Part shown: piece after piece, positions 30,901 through 40,167 of the stretch
Position numbering within the stretch: position 1 is the first letter of the stretch
Layout of the letters: every line of letters begins with the position of its first letter
DNA from: Phaeoceros laevis
Taxonomy: Eukaryota > Anthocerotophyta > Anthocerotopsida > Notothyladales
Assembly (NCBI GenBank): GCA_049999765.1
Contig: JBNGIQ010003990.1
Location: 1-44,132 of the forward strand
DNA: 44,132 nt
Direction: 5' to 3'
Program-made: the position numbers and the translations under genes
Notes under the pieces: generated by a model
Database searches by the model: none
What the model saw: the letters and a program-made list of their open reading frames with translations, nothing else
What the model was told of the DNA's origin: nothing

Positions 30901-31171
30901 AAGAAGGCATCGTAGATCCGAGTGGTGAGATGACATTTGAATCTCCCCTGTCATGTTTGTGCAGGTGTGTGTGTGTAGCACCTTGAGGGCTCCAAGCTGA
31001 TTATATAGTCTTATCTCAAATGTGGCAACCTCCGACAACCCTTCCGAAAAAACGTAGTGATGAGTTGCTGGATAGGGTTTGGGTTAGATACGACATGCAA
31101 CATCAGGCATCACAAGCCCAGTTAGTCGTGTGTATTGTATTTCAAGCTTGTGCAGCTAGCTTGAAACAACG

Positions 31172-31385
31172 ACAATGGTGGTCGGCACCAGCTTGGTAAG
31201 AAATGTATGCCAACTGCAGGAGCTTATAAGCAGATGCTCACAAGCGTTCAAGAGACTTCGCAAGAAGGAGGCGGTTGCATGGAGTGTGATGATTGCAGGT
31301 TATTCCCAACTGGGAATTCGAATGGATCGAATAGCTCTTTGTCTGTATAGTGCCATGCAGCAAGAAGGCATCACTTCACCGATAC
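31172..31385 (+). pseudogene. PPR mid-array scrap
   Basis: One open stretch reads VVGTSLVRNVC, then KKEAVAWSVMIAGYSQLGIR and ALCLYSAMQQEGITSP. This is an S motif followed by a P motif of the canonical DYW family. It lies downstream of a C-terminal scrap (30520-30900), the reverse of gene order, so the two pieces come from different copies or from a rearrangement. Its end overlaps the upstream part of the open frame of the next gene. Confidence 0.7.
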
Positions 31386-31415
31386 TATCACCTGCAATGG
31401 CGCACCACTAGCGCG

Positions 31416-34361
31416 ATGCAGCAGCAACGGTTATGGACGCCAGCAGCTGGTGGGCATACCCACAACCTGGAGCGGAATTTGAATGTGGCCCCTGCGCAAT
31501 GGATATACGCAAGCTGCACATTTGTGCCCTGCAGTTGCGTAGCAGCCAAGCTAGCTATAACGGACAGCAGTTTACTAGAGCGGAAGGGGCTGTGGAGGCA
31601 GCTGGATCCCACATTCTGGTGCCACCGTAGGAAGGACAAGAAAGTCTTTTGCTCTCCGGACTTCAGGACCAAGGAGACCAACGAGCCCTTAAGGCTGAAA
31701 GCCTTCAAGCCTGATTGGGTAGATGCACAGCTGACTATCTCGGACAAGCGGATTGGGTTGTCTGCTCAGCCTACATCCAAACCCTTGTTGCACCATATTG
31801 CTGGCGTGCGGACGGTGCAAGGTTACGGAACGGCTCAGGCTGTCATCGAACTTTGTGAGTATGGGCAGCTAAGTCGAGCAGTTGACGCTTTGACAGTCTT
31901 GGCGGAGGCACAATCTCGCGTGTCCGACTCTCTCCTGTATAAAGTCATCCGGAGATGCGGGGCTGAGAAAAATCTGGTTTTGGGGCGCCGACTTGATGAT
32001 CTAACTGTCAAATTTGGGTACGGATCGAATGCATATTTGGGCAATCATCTATTGCGCATGTATGCACGTCATGGTCGGTTACAGGAGGCGATGCGGGTGT
32101 TTACCAGAGTAGCCAAACCAAATGTGTTCATGTGGTTTTCCATTATCTCTGCACAGGCTGAACGTGGAAAACCTAGTCAGGCCATTCAACTGTACCATGC
32201 GATGCGCAGGTCAGGTTTGGAGCCGAATAATCACATCTTTGTCGCTACCCTGCAAGCTTGTGCAAGGGCAATAGATATGGAATCTGGTCGGCAGGTCCAC
32301 ACTGATGTATTGGAGAGTGGCATTCAGCCTGACTCTTTTGTTTACAACTGCCTGGTCGACATGTATGCAAAATGTGGGAAATTGGAAGATGCGCGCATGG
32401 TTTTTGACAGCATGGCTGCAAGGAACGTGGTGGCATCGACTGCCATGATCTCTGGGTACGCAAAATGTGGTGAATTGGAAGATGCACGCAAGGTTTTTGA
32501 TAGTCTGTCCACGAAAAATGTGGTCACATGGAATGCCATGATTAATGGGTATGCTGAGCATGGGCTGGATGTACAGGCGCTCACATTGTATGCCAGGATG
32601 AAGCAGGAAGGGCTGATTTTAGCAAATAGTGTTACTTATGCATGCCTTTTGAAGGCTTGTGCAAGAGCTGGTGCTCTGCAACAGGGCAGGCAGCTGCATT
32701 CACAGATCGTGGAAAGAGGACTACTTGACAGTGACGTAGTACTGGGCAATTGTCTTGTAAATATGTATGCAAAGTGTGGCCAGTTGGAAGATGCACGTGA
32801 AGTGTTTGACAGTCTGTCCACACGAGATGTGGTAACATGGAATGCCATGATAAATGGGTACGCTAAGCATGGGTGTGGTCCACAGGCGCTCACCTTGTAT
32901 GCAAGGATGGAGCAGGAAGGCTTGATATTAGCGAACAGTGTTACGTACGCATGCCTTTTGAAGGCTTGTGCAAGTGCTGGTGCTCTACTACTGGGCAGAC
33001 AGCTGCATTTACAGATCGTGACAAGAGGGCTACTTGACAGTAACGTAGTACTGGGCAACTGTATTGTAAATATGTATGCAAAGTGTGGCCAGTTAGAACA
33101 TGCATGCGAAGTGTTTGACAGTCTGTCCAAAAGGGATGCTGTGACATGGACTGCCATGATAAATGGGTATGCTGAGAACGGGCTCGGTCCACAGGCGCTC
33201 ACTTTGTATGCAAGAATGGAGCAGGAGGGCCTGATTTTAGCAGACAGTGTTACGTATGCATGCCTGTTAAAGGCTTGTGCAAGTGCTGGTGCTCTGCAAC
33301 AGGGCAGGCAGCTGCACTCACAGATCTTGGAGCGAGGGCTACTTGAAGGTAACGTGGTACTGGGCAGCTGTCTTATAAATATGTATGCAAAATGTGGCCA
33401 GTTGGAAGATGCACGTGAAGTCTTTGACAGTCTGGCCACAAGGGGCGCAGTGACATGGAGTACCATGATAAGTGGGTATGGTAGAAACAATGAAGGCCAC
33501 AAGGCTATAGCCTGTTTTGAAGAGATGATGTTGGCTGGTACTCAGCCTGATGACACCACATTTACGTGCCTTCTTGTAGCCTGCAGTCATGAGGGGCTGG
33601 TCAGTAAGGGCCGACAATATTTTGATACCATGATGAAACAGCATGGCCTCATCCCAACTGTTGAGCATCATATTTGCATGGTTGATCTTCTTGGACGGGC
33701 AGGCCATCTACATGAGGCAGAGAATATGCTGTTATCAGGTGGGTGCACAAATAATGCAGTTGGGGTGACGTCGTTGCTGAATGCCTGCAAGAGTCACGGG
33801 GATATAGAGCGTGGAGAACGGTGCTTTGAAACCCTCCTTGCGCTGGACCCTCAGCATGCGACTGCATATGTGCTCATGGCCAATATGTATGCGGATGCAG
33901 ATAGATGGGCTGACGTAGATAGAATTGAAAGGTTGAGAAAGTTGGCAGGGGCTAATAAGAAACCTGCAGTGGCAGGCATTGAGGTGAACAAGCAGGTGCA
34001 CACTTTTGTTGTGGGGGAAGAAAGGGGTGACATATCATGCAAGGCACGGAGTACAAATGTACGTTTGAAGGAGGAAGGGAACCATCTACCACACACTAAG
34101 CTGGTGCTCAAGCCACTTTCTGAGAAGGAGAAGGAAGATGAACTGTGTGGGCATGCAGAGAAGCTAGCTTTGGCATATGGTCTCTTGAACACTCCAGATG
34201 GCACACCTCTGCTGGTAACCAAAAACCTGCGAATGTGCAGGGACTGCCACTCTTCCACAGAGATTATGTCAAGAGTTGAAAAGAGGGACATCGTTGTAAG
34301 GGACGGATACCGTGTGCATCGATTCGAAGCAGGGTCCTGTAGCTGCAGGGGTCGACATTGA
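31416..34361 (+). CDS. PLS-class PPR protein with DYW:KP-like terminal domain
   Basis: Single exon; the proposed start MQQQRLWTPAAGG at 31416 gives 981 aa. The same frame is open from 31350, but that upstream part overlaps a PPR scrap. Residues 59-110 are a variant N-terminal module (LWRQLDPTFWCHRRKDKK, SPDFRTKET, DWVDAQL). About seven PLS repeat sets follow, with S motifs VVLGNCLVNMYAKCGQLEDA and P motifs VVTWNAMINGYAEHG. The E region ends in NKKPAVAGIEVNKQVHTF, a KPA-type replacement of the PG box. The DYW-like domain keeps HAEKLALAYGL (HxE at 34152-34160), CRDCHSS and SCSC but ends RGRH instead of DYW. These features match my memory of the DYW:KP class associated with U-to-C editing. It is distinct in sequence from the flanking canonical copies and close to the gene at 36184. 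Confidence 0.85.
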   Translation: MQQQRLWTPAAGGHTHNLERNLNVAPAQWIYASCTFVPCSCVAAKLAITDSSLLERKGLWRQLDPTFWCHRRKDKKVFCSPDFRTKETNEPLRLKAFKPDWVDAQLTISDKRIGLSAQPTSKPLLHHIAGVRTVQGYGTAQAVIELCEYGQLSRAVDALTVLAEAQSRVSDSLLYKVIRRCGAEKNLVLGRRLDDLTVKFGYGSNAYLGNHLLRMYARHGRLQEAMRVFTRVAKPNVFMWFSIISAQAERGKPSQAIQLYHAMRRSGLEPNNHIFVATLQACARAIDMESGRQVHTDVLESGIQPDSFVYNCLVDMYAKCGKLEDARMVFDSMAARNVVASTAMISGYAKCGELEDARKVFDSLSTKNVVTWNAMINGYAEHGLDVQALTLYARMKQEGLILANSVTYACLLKACARAGALQQGRQLHSQIVERGLLDSDVVLGNCLVNMYAKCGQLEDAREVFDSLSTRDVVTWNAMINGYAKHGCGPQALTLYARMEQEGLILANSVTYACLLKACASAGALLLGRQLHLQIVTRGLLDSNVVLGNCIVNMYAKCGQLEHACEVFDSLSKRDAVTWTAMINGYAENGLGPQALTLYARMEQEGLILADSVTYACLLKACASAGALQQGRQLHSQILERGLLEGNVVLGSCLINMYAKCGQLEDAREVFDSLATRGAVTWSTMISGYGRNNEGHKAIACFEEMMLAGTQPDDTTFTCLLVACSHEGLVSKGRQYFDTMMKQHGLIPTVEHHICMVDLLGRAGHLHEAENMLLSGGCTNNAVGVTSLLNACKSHGDIERGERCFETLLALDPQHATAYVLMANMYADADRWADVDRIERLRKLAGANKKPAVAGIEVNKQVHTFVVGEERGDISCKARSTNVRLKEEGNHLPHTKLVLKPLSEKEKEDELCGHAEKLALAYGLLNTPDGTPLLVTKNLRMCRDCHSSTEIMSRVEKRDIVVRDGYRVHRFEAGSCSCRGRH
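31590..31745 (+). other. PDF-like module coding segment in DYW:KP-type gene
   Basis: Residues 59-110: LW-x-Q-L-D-P-x-F-W, R-R-K-D-K-K, S-P-D-F-R-T-K-E-T and D-W-V-D-A-Q-L. The tryptophan pair is reduced to one and NR to HRR, but PDF and the closing WV-x-x-QL are intact. This places the module in both editing-domain classes. Confidence 0.55.
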
Positions 34362-34559
34362 GCGAGAGAACAATTTTACCAACTCAAGCAGTTCCAACTG
34401 GAATTCAGCGAGCTGTTGTCTATCTGGTTAGGATTTCCTTGGAGCCCCTGAAGCAAAGCGTTATTGGCTGGATCCATTGTTGAGTGTTTTGTGGTGTCCG
34501 TTGTTCTGAGTATTTGTCCCTCGGATTTGCTCTAGCTTGGCTTCTACAACGAGAACGGG
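34362..34559. other. 3' flank of DYW:KP-type gene
   Basis: No feature was recognised. The first bases after the stop ('gcgagagaacaattttacc') weakly resemble those after the sister gene's stop, then similarity ends. Confidence 0.3.
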
Positions 34560-35195
34560 CTCCCCTCTGTACAGGTCTATGGGTCGCTTTTGAGGCTGTG
34601 CTCCAAAAGGAAGGCCCCCGTCCAGGCGAAGCTTTGTGCATGCTCACCTCGCCCAGCATGGGTTTGAGTCTCCTGGATATCTTTGTGAGTCTGTTTTGGC
34701 ACGTTGGGAAAGTGGTGGTCTTGAAGATGGTCTCCAGCATATGCACAGCAGGGCAAGGCTCTGCTGCTTTACAAAGAGATGGAGGAGGGCGTGAGTTCAA
34801 ACAGCCGTACGCGAGATTCGTAAGCATGCTCTAACCATGTGGTATGACTGCAGAGGAGGAAAGTGATTTGTGGAAGGGTAATCGCTCGAGCGCTCGAGCC
34901 AGGTCAAGTGTCTGGAGCAGGCATTTGGAGGCCCAAAGGAAAGGCTGTGATATCTTTGTTAGCAGCACCCTCATTACTATTGTATGGAAAGTTTGGGAGT
35001 CTTGTTGACGCACGTACTGTGTTTGACATCTTATCGAGATGAAATGTGGTGTCACGGAATGCAATGCTGATGGTAGACGTCCAGCACGGCCAAGCAGTCG
35101 AGGCTTTTTGGCTTGTATGACGAAATGCTGGAAGATGGTGCAATTCCCAATTATCCGACCTTTCTGAGCGTTCTTCAAGCTTGTCTATTGTTGCT
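34560..35195 (+). pseudogene. Relic of an E+-type PPR gene (subfamily of the gene at 8708-11157)
   Basis: VYGSLLRLCSKRKAPVQAK near 34574-34632 and HLAQHGFESPGYL near 34644-34690 match the N-terminal repeat of the minus-strand gene at 11157 (AYGLLLHECGKRKSL, HLARNGLDSNGYLGN). Further on, YGKFGSLVDARTVFDILSR (34984-35040), NVVSRNAMLM (35044-35073), EAFWLYDEMLEDGAIPN and TFLSVLQACL (to about 35190) form S, P and L motifs. A stop splits ILSR from NVVS and there are frameshifts, so it is dead. Confidence 0.65.
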
Positions 35196-35393
35196 ATAAA
35201 TCTGCAGCGCGAAATAAAGGAGATTGACTGAGACAAATGCAGGAGTAACGGCGGTGCTGAACAGTTGTACATTGCTGTAAATGTGTTGCTTCAGTGCGTC
35301 GAGAAAGCATCGGAACGGATGTCGAAACCAGTAGGTTGTGCTATGCGTGGACACTTCTACCCGTCCGGATACAGATATTTCTCAAGTGGTTGC

Positions 35394-36170
35394 CTAATCT
35401 GGCCACTCTCCTTCTCGTGGCAATGAAAGATGGATACCGCGAGTTGTCATACATTGTGTGTTGACCACAAGTGCTCCTTGAGGTAGATTGAGCTTGCACC
35501 TGCCACAGTCCACCTGAATCAGGTGCCTTTCCTGAGCGTTCCGTTGCGGATTCCCTCTTGCACATGTTGGTTGCATAGTGTTTCTCCGTGGAAAAGTCCT
35601 TGCTCACCACGTAGAAGAGGCAGCCGGCCTGCTCCAAAATGTGCTCCACGTTCCTGCAATGGCACTGCAAGTGGAACCGGGACGGTACCGCCTTCGCGAT
35701 GCGGATCTTAGCCACCACTTCAAACACCTTGCCAACATCCTCGCTGCTTGTGACGATGAGACTCGAGTAGGCACCTTGTGCCTCCAAGGACAGGGCACTC
35801 CCATCACTGCTCCTTCCAGTGAGAAGAAACCGCCCATCGTTCATGCCAGCAGCTACCACAAGTCTGGCGCCCACCTCCCTCACCTTGGGCCACCTGTGCT
35901 GGTATCTGGGAACTTACCCAGCTGTTTCGTGAGGTCCTCCACCAGGCCTGCCTGATTCCAGCGGCAAGCGCACAGGGTGGGTGAATCGAGCACGCCCTGC
36001 ACGCATGACGGGCGGATGATCCCCTCCACAAGAGCCTCGCCTAGGCACACATCGTGAGACGCGCAGAACCTTCAGATGGTGCTCACGATGATGAGGCTGA
36101 TGCAGTCTGACCGTTGCTTGGAAGGTGGTGGCGGCTTCAGGATGCCCACGAAGAAGAACGAGGCTCCATA
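35394..36170 (-). pseudogene. Unrecognised multi-exon remnant, possibly POT1-like at its start
   Basis: Minus-strand pieces have coding character and plausible splice signals. About 36170-36086 reads ASFFFVGILKPPPPSKQRSD then CISLIIV, followed by GTGAGC. About 36000-35918 reads VLDSPTLCACRWNQAGLVED, followed by GTAAGT. About 35885-35605 reads VGARLVVAAGMNDGRFLLTG through HCRNVEHILEQAGCLFYVV, followed by GTGAGC. After an acceptor near 35524, VDCGRCKLNLPQGALVVN ends with a stop at 35394. The first piece vaguely recalls the first OB-fold of telomere-protein POT1 (G-V-x-x-x-x-x-P-K-x-S-K-G-T-D); I cannot support the rest. No start is visible, and the upstream part appears to have been cut off by the DYW:KP-type gene ending at 36184. 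It could be the intact 3' half of a gene or a truncated relic. Confidence 0.35.
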
Positions 36171-36183
36171 ATTATTTCCTCGC

Positions 36184-39100
36184 TCAATGTCGACCCCTGC
36201 AGCTACAGGACCCTGCTTCGAATCGATGCACACGGTATCCGTCCCTAACAACGATGTCCCTCTTTTCCACCCTTGACATAATCTCGGTGGAAGAGTGGCA
36301 GTCCCTGCACATCCGCAGGTTTTTGGTTACCAGCAGGGGTGTGCCATCGGGAGTGTTCAGGAGACCAAACGCCAAAGCAAGCTTCTCAGCATGCCCACAC
36401 AGTTGGTCTTCTTTATCCTTCTCAGGCACTGGCTTCAACACCAGCTTGGTGTGTGGTACATGGTTCCCTTCCTCCTTCAAACGTTCATTTGTACCCCGGA
36501 CGTTGCATGAGATGTCATTCCTTTCATCCCCCACAACAAATGTATGCACCTGCTTGTTCACCTCAATGCCTGCCACTGCAGGTTTCTTGTTAGCTCCTGC
36601 CAGCTTTCTCAACCTTTCGATTCTATCTACATCCACCCACCTATCTGCATCTGCGTACATACTGGCCATGAGCACATATGCAGCGGCAGTCTGAGGATCC
36701 AGCTCAACAAGACTTTCAAAACACTGTGTTCCTCGCTCTATATCCCCATAATTCTTACAGGCATTCAGCAATGACATCAGCCCAACAGCATCTTTCTCGC
36801 ACCCAGCTGATTTCAACATCTTCTCTGCCTCATCTAAATGGCCAGCCCGCCCGAGAAGATCAACCATGCACACATGATGCTCAGTTGTCGGATCAAGGCC
36901 ATGCTGTTTCACCATGGCATCAAAATACAGTCGACCCTCAGTGACCAGCCCTGCATGACTGCATGCTACAAGAAGGCAAGTAAACGTGGTGTCACTAGGC
37001 TGAACACCAGCCAGCATCATCTCTTCGAAACAGGCTGTAGCCTTGTGGCCTTCATTGTTTCTACCATACCCATTAATTATGGCAGTCCATGTTACCGCAT
37101 CCTTTGTGGCCAGACTGTCAAACACCTTGCGTGCATCTTCCAACTGGCCACACTTTGCATACATATTTACAAGACAAGTGCCCAGTCCTACGTCACCTTC
37201 AAGTAGTCCTCTTTCCACTATCCTAGAGTGCAGCTGCCTGCCCTGCTGTAGAGCACCAGCACTTGTACAAGCCTTCAGGAGGCAAGCAAACGTAAAGCTG
37301 TCGGCTAAAATCAGGCCTTCCTGCTCCATACTTGCATCCAATGCGAGTGCCTGGGGAGCAAGCCCGTGCTCAACATACCCACTTATCATGGAATTCCATG
37401 TTACCGCATCCCTTGTGGACAGACTGTCAAACACTTCACGTGCATCTTCCAACTGGCCACATTTTGCATACATATGTACAAGGCAATTGCCCAGTACTAC
37501 GTTACTTTCAAGTAGTCCTCTTTCCACAATCTGTAAATGCAGCTGCCTGCCCTGTTGTAGAGCACCAGCACTTGCACAAGCCTTCAAAAGGCATGCGTAC
37601 GTAACACTATTTGCTATAATCAGGCCCTCCTGCTCCATACTTGCATACAACGCTAGCGCCTGGGGAGCAAGCCCGTGCTCAGCATACCCATTAATCATGG
37701 CATTCCATGTTACCGCATCCTTTGTGGCCAGACTGTCAAACAGCTTGCGTGCATCTTCCAACTGGCCACACTTTGCATGCATATTTACAAGACAAGTGCC
37801 CAGTCCTACGTCACCTTCAAGTAGTCCTCTTTCCACAATCCCTGAATGCAGCTGCCTGCCCTGCTGTAGAGCACCAGCACTTGTACAAGCCTTCAGGAGG
37901 CAAGCAAATGTGAGTCTGTCTGCTAAAATCAGGCCTTCCTGCTCGATCCTTGCATACAATGTGAGGGCCTGGGCACCGAGCCCGTGCTCAGCATACCCAT
38001 TTATCATGGCAGTCCATGTTACCGCATTCCTTGTGGCCAGACTGTCAAAGAGCTTGCGTGCATCTTCCAACTGGCCACATTTTGCATACATATTTACGAG
38101 GCAAGTTCCCAATACTACGTCACCTTCAAGTAGGCTTCTTTTTACAATCTCTGAATGCAGCTGCCTGCCCTGCTTTAGAGCACCAGCACTTGCACAAGCT
38201 TTCAGGAGGCAAACATACGTAACACGGTCTGCTAAAATCAGGCCTTCCTGCTCCATACTTGCATACAATGTGAGGGCCTGGGAAGCCAGCCCGTGCTCAG
38301 CATACCCATTTATCATGGCGTTCCATGTTACCGCATCCCTTGTGGCCAGACTGTCAAAAAGCTTGCGTGCATTTTCCAACTGGCCACACTTTGCATACCC
38401 AGCAATCATTGCATTCCATGTCACTGCATCTTTCGTGGCCACACTGTCAAAAACCCTGCGTGCATCTTCCAATTCCCCACATTTTGCATACATGTCCACC
38501 AGGCAGTTGCAGACAAAAGAGTTAGGCTGGATGCCACTCTCCAACACATCAGCGTGCACCAGCGCACCAGATTGCAGATCTCCCGCTCTTGCACAAGCTT
38601 GCAGGGCAGCGACAAAAATGTGACTATTTGCCTCCAAACCTGAGCTGCGCATCTCGCTGTACAGTTGAATGGCGTCACTAGGTTTCCCCTGTTCAACATG
38701 TGCAGATATAATGGAGAACCACATGAAGACATTAGGTTTGGCCACTCTTTTGAACACCTCCATTGCCTCCTGTAACCGGCCTTGACATGCATACATGCGC
38801 AAGAGATGGTTTCCCAAAAATGCATCGGACCCGTATCCAAGCTTGACAGTGACATCATCAATTCGACGCCCCAACACGAGATTTTTTTCAGCCCCGCATC
38901 TCCGGATGACTCTGTACAGCAGAGAGGAGGACACAAGAGACTGTGTCTCCGCCAAGACGGTCAAAGCGTCAACTGCTCGACTTAGCTGCCCATTCTCACA
39001 AAGTTTGTCGATTACAGCCTGAGCCATTCCGTACCCTTGGCACTCTGGCCCCGTCGGAGCGGCAGTATTATGATGCAATAAGGGGTTGGATGTAAGCTCA

Positions 39101-39303
39101 GCAGACCGCCCAACCCGCTTGTTCAAGACAGCCAGCTGCGCATCCACCCAGTCAGGCTTGTTGAAGTTCAGCCATAGGGGCTCCTTGGACTCCTTGTGCC
39201 TGACGTCGGGAGAGCGGGCGCTCTTCTTGTTCCTCCTGCAGGGTACTAATACGCGGCTTGTGTGAAGCCATTGCCTCGGAGGCCAGCCCCAGGGTTTGGG
39301 CAT
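36184..39303 (-). CDS. PLS-class PPR protein with DYW:KP-like terminal domain (second copy)
   Basis: Minus-strand single open frame. The frame is open from 39747 (1187 codons), but its first part lies in dispersed repeats, so I prefer ATG 39303 (MPKPWGWPPRQWLHTS), giving 1039 aa. Homology to the sister gene at 31416 starts at CRRNKKSARSPDVRHKES (39240), the remains of the N-terminal module, followed by DWVDAQLAVLNKR. About nine PLS repeat sets follow (NAMINGYAEHGLAPQALALY; VVLGNCLVHMYAKCGQLEDA). E region: NKKPAVAGIEVNKQVHTF. The terminal domain keeps HAEKLALAFGL, CRDCHSS and SCSC and ends RGRH. It converges on the other DYW:KP-type gene. If U-to-C editing exists in this plant, it is a candidate factor. 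The start is the least certain part; an ATG aligned with the sister's start (39342) is in another frame. Confidence 0.8.
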   Translation of the reverse strand: MPKPWGWPPRQWLHTSRVLVPCRRNKKSARSPDVRHKESKEPLWLNFNKPDWVDAQLAVLNKRVGRSAELTSNPLLHHNTAAPTGPECQGYGMAQAVIDKLCENGQLSRAVDALTVLAETQSLVSSSLLYRVIRRCGAEKNLVLGRRIDDVTVKLGYGSDAFLGNHLLRMYACQGRLQEAMEVFKRVAKPNVFMWFSIISAHVEQGKPSDAIQLYSEMRSSGLEANSHIFVAALQACARAGDLQSGALVHADVLESGIQPNSFVCNCLVDMYAKCGELEDARRVFDSVATKDAVTWNAMIAGYAKCGQLENARKLFDSLATRDAVTWNAMINGYAEHGLASQALTLYASMEQEGLILADRVTYVCLLKACASAGALKQGRQLHSEIVKRSLLEGDVVLGTCLVNMYAKCGQLEDARKLFDSLATRNAVTWTAMINGYAEHGLGAQALTLYARIEQEGLILADRLTFACLLKACTSAGALQQGRQLHSGIVERGLLEGDVGLGTCLVNMHAKCGQLEDARKLFDSLATKDAVTWNAMINGYAEHGLAPQALALYASMEQEGLIIANSVTYACLLKACASAGALQQGRQLHLQIVERGLLESNVVLGNCLVHMYAKCGQLEDAREVFDSLSTRDAVTWNSMISGYVEHGLAPQALALDASMEQEGLILADSFTFACLLKACTSAGALQQGRQLHSRIVERGLLEGDVGLGTCLVNMYAKCGQLEDARKVFDSLATKDAVTWTAIINGYGRNNEGHKATACFEEMMLAGVQPSDTTFTCLLVACSHAGLVTEGRLYFDAMVKQHGLDPTTEHHVCMVDLLGRAGHLDEAEKMLKSAGCEKDAVGLMSLLNACKNYGDIERGTQCFESLVELDPQTAAAYVLMASMYADADRWVDVDRIERLRKLAGANKKPAVAGIEVNKQVHTFVVGDERNDISCNVRGTNERLKEEGNHVPHTKLVLKPVPEKDKEDQLCGHAEKLALAFGLLNTPDGTPLLVTKNLRMCRDCHSSTEIMSRVEKRDIVVRDGYRVHRFEAGSCSCRGRH

Positions 39304-39475
39304 GCCCGCCAGCTGTTGGCGTCCAAAACCGCTGATGTTGCATCCCGTTGGTGGTGCGCAATTGTAGGTGGAGCAATTGCAGGGTTTTTCAGCAGTGACA
39401 GTCCAGCGGGCATGCCCATCAGTTGTTTGGCATCCAAGGCTGTGGATGCGGCACCTCGCTAGTGGTGCGCCCCGT
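39300..39475 (-). repeat. 5' module of DYW:KP-type genes, two copies
   Basis: On the minus strand, a module of about 65 bases beginning 'gcgcaccac.a.cg' and continuing 'ttggacgccaacagctg..gggcat' appears at 39360-39301 and again at 39472-39409, about 110 bases apart. The same module covers the proposed start of the gene at 31416 (31400-31460, plus strand) and appears at 42205-42270 (plus strand). It marks the 5' end of this gene type and has been duplicated locally. Confidence 0.65.
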
Positions 39476-39566
39476 AACCCTGCACCCCAAATTCGGGACG
39501 GAAGGTGTCGTGGGTTGGAAACCGAAGATCTAGAAGCCTTCGCGCGCGTGAGGCTGAAGCCGAACT

Positions 39567-39714
39567 GTTGAACGGAATGTGGCGAGTGGGATTGTGTGAT
39601 GACCGGGAGAGCTGCCAACTTGCCAAGCCGGCTAATAAAGAGCTGACTTGTGACCGGGCGGGAGCGAACAGACAACCGAAAAAAGGGTCCGTTCCTCGCT
39701 ACATTCCGTTGAAC
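39567..39714. repeat. Foldback element with 20-base inverted arms
   Basis: GTTGAACGGAATGTGGCGAG at 39567-39586 is an 18/20 inverted match to CTCGCTACATTCCGTTGAAC at 39695-39714. The right arm lies inside the dispersed repeat at 39624-39817. This may be a MITE or foldback relic. Confidence 0.6.
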
Positions 39715-39817
39715 ACTCAGCACTTTTCGGTTTCGAACCCACAACACGCCGGCACAAAGCGAAAACCTTCAATAAATGGCACTTGGCACGCTTCTGTCAA
39801 TGTGGGTTTACTACGGT
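39624..39817 (+). repeat. Dispersed 190-base repeat, copy A
   Basis: Aligns by eye over its whole length with 42007-42199 in the same orientation. Landmarks: 'caagccggct', 'gaacagacaaccgaa', 'gggtccgttcctcgc', 'cattccgttgaacactc', 'cacaaagcgaaaaccttcaat' and 'gtcaatgtgggtttact'. The two copies flank the ceramidase-like gene. Confidence 0.8.
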
Positions 39818-40167
39818 AGGAGCCCGGCGGTGAAGAGCGGCAGCCGTTCTCGGCCTGCCTACCGGTATCCTATCCTACATTTAATACTTAATTACCACCT
39901 TTAATTCGGTCAAGAAAAACTTGCGTTTTCATACCGCCGTGTGGCACCATCTAGAGCGGCCCCACCATTCTGCTGCTGAAACTACGGGGTGGCATAAACG
40001 TCGGAGTAGCCAAAGGCGTTTTCGAGTTGCTCTCTATTCTTGATCTCATTTGGCACTTGCACTGCTGCCACCCCGGAACCAGATCGTCAGCAGCTGCATC
40101 AGCACAAGGAGCGGCATACTGTGGCCGTCTGTCTAACCGGCAGCGAGGCCTGATTGAGAAGAAAAAG

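Noticed and set aside
37043-38623. A 526-codon open frame on the plus strand opposite the second DYW:KP gene
   Set aside because: It is an antisense shadow of the PPR repeats: its peptide repeats with the same period and has no family signature. The same applies to 32636-33502 (minus).
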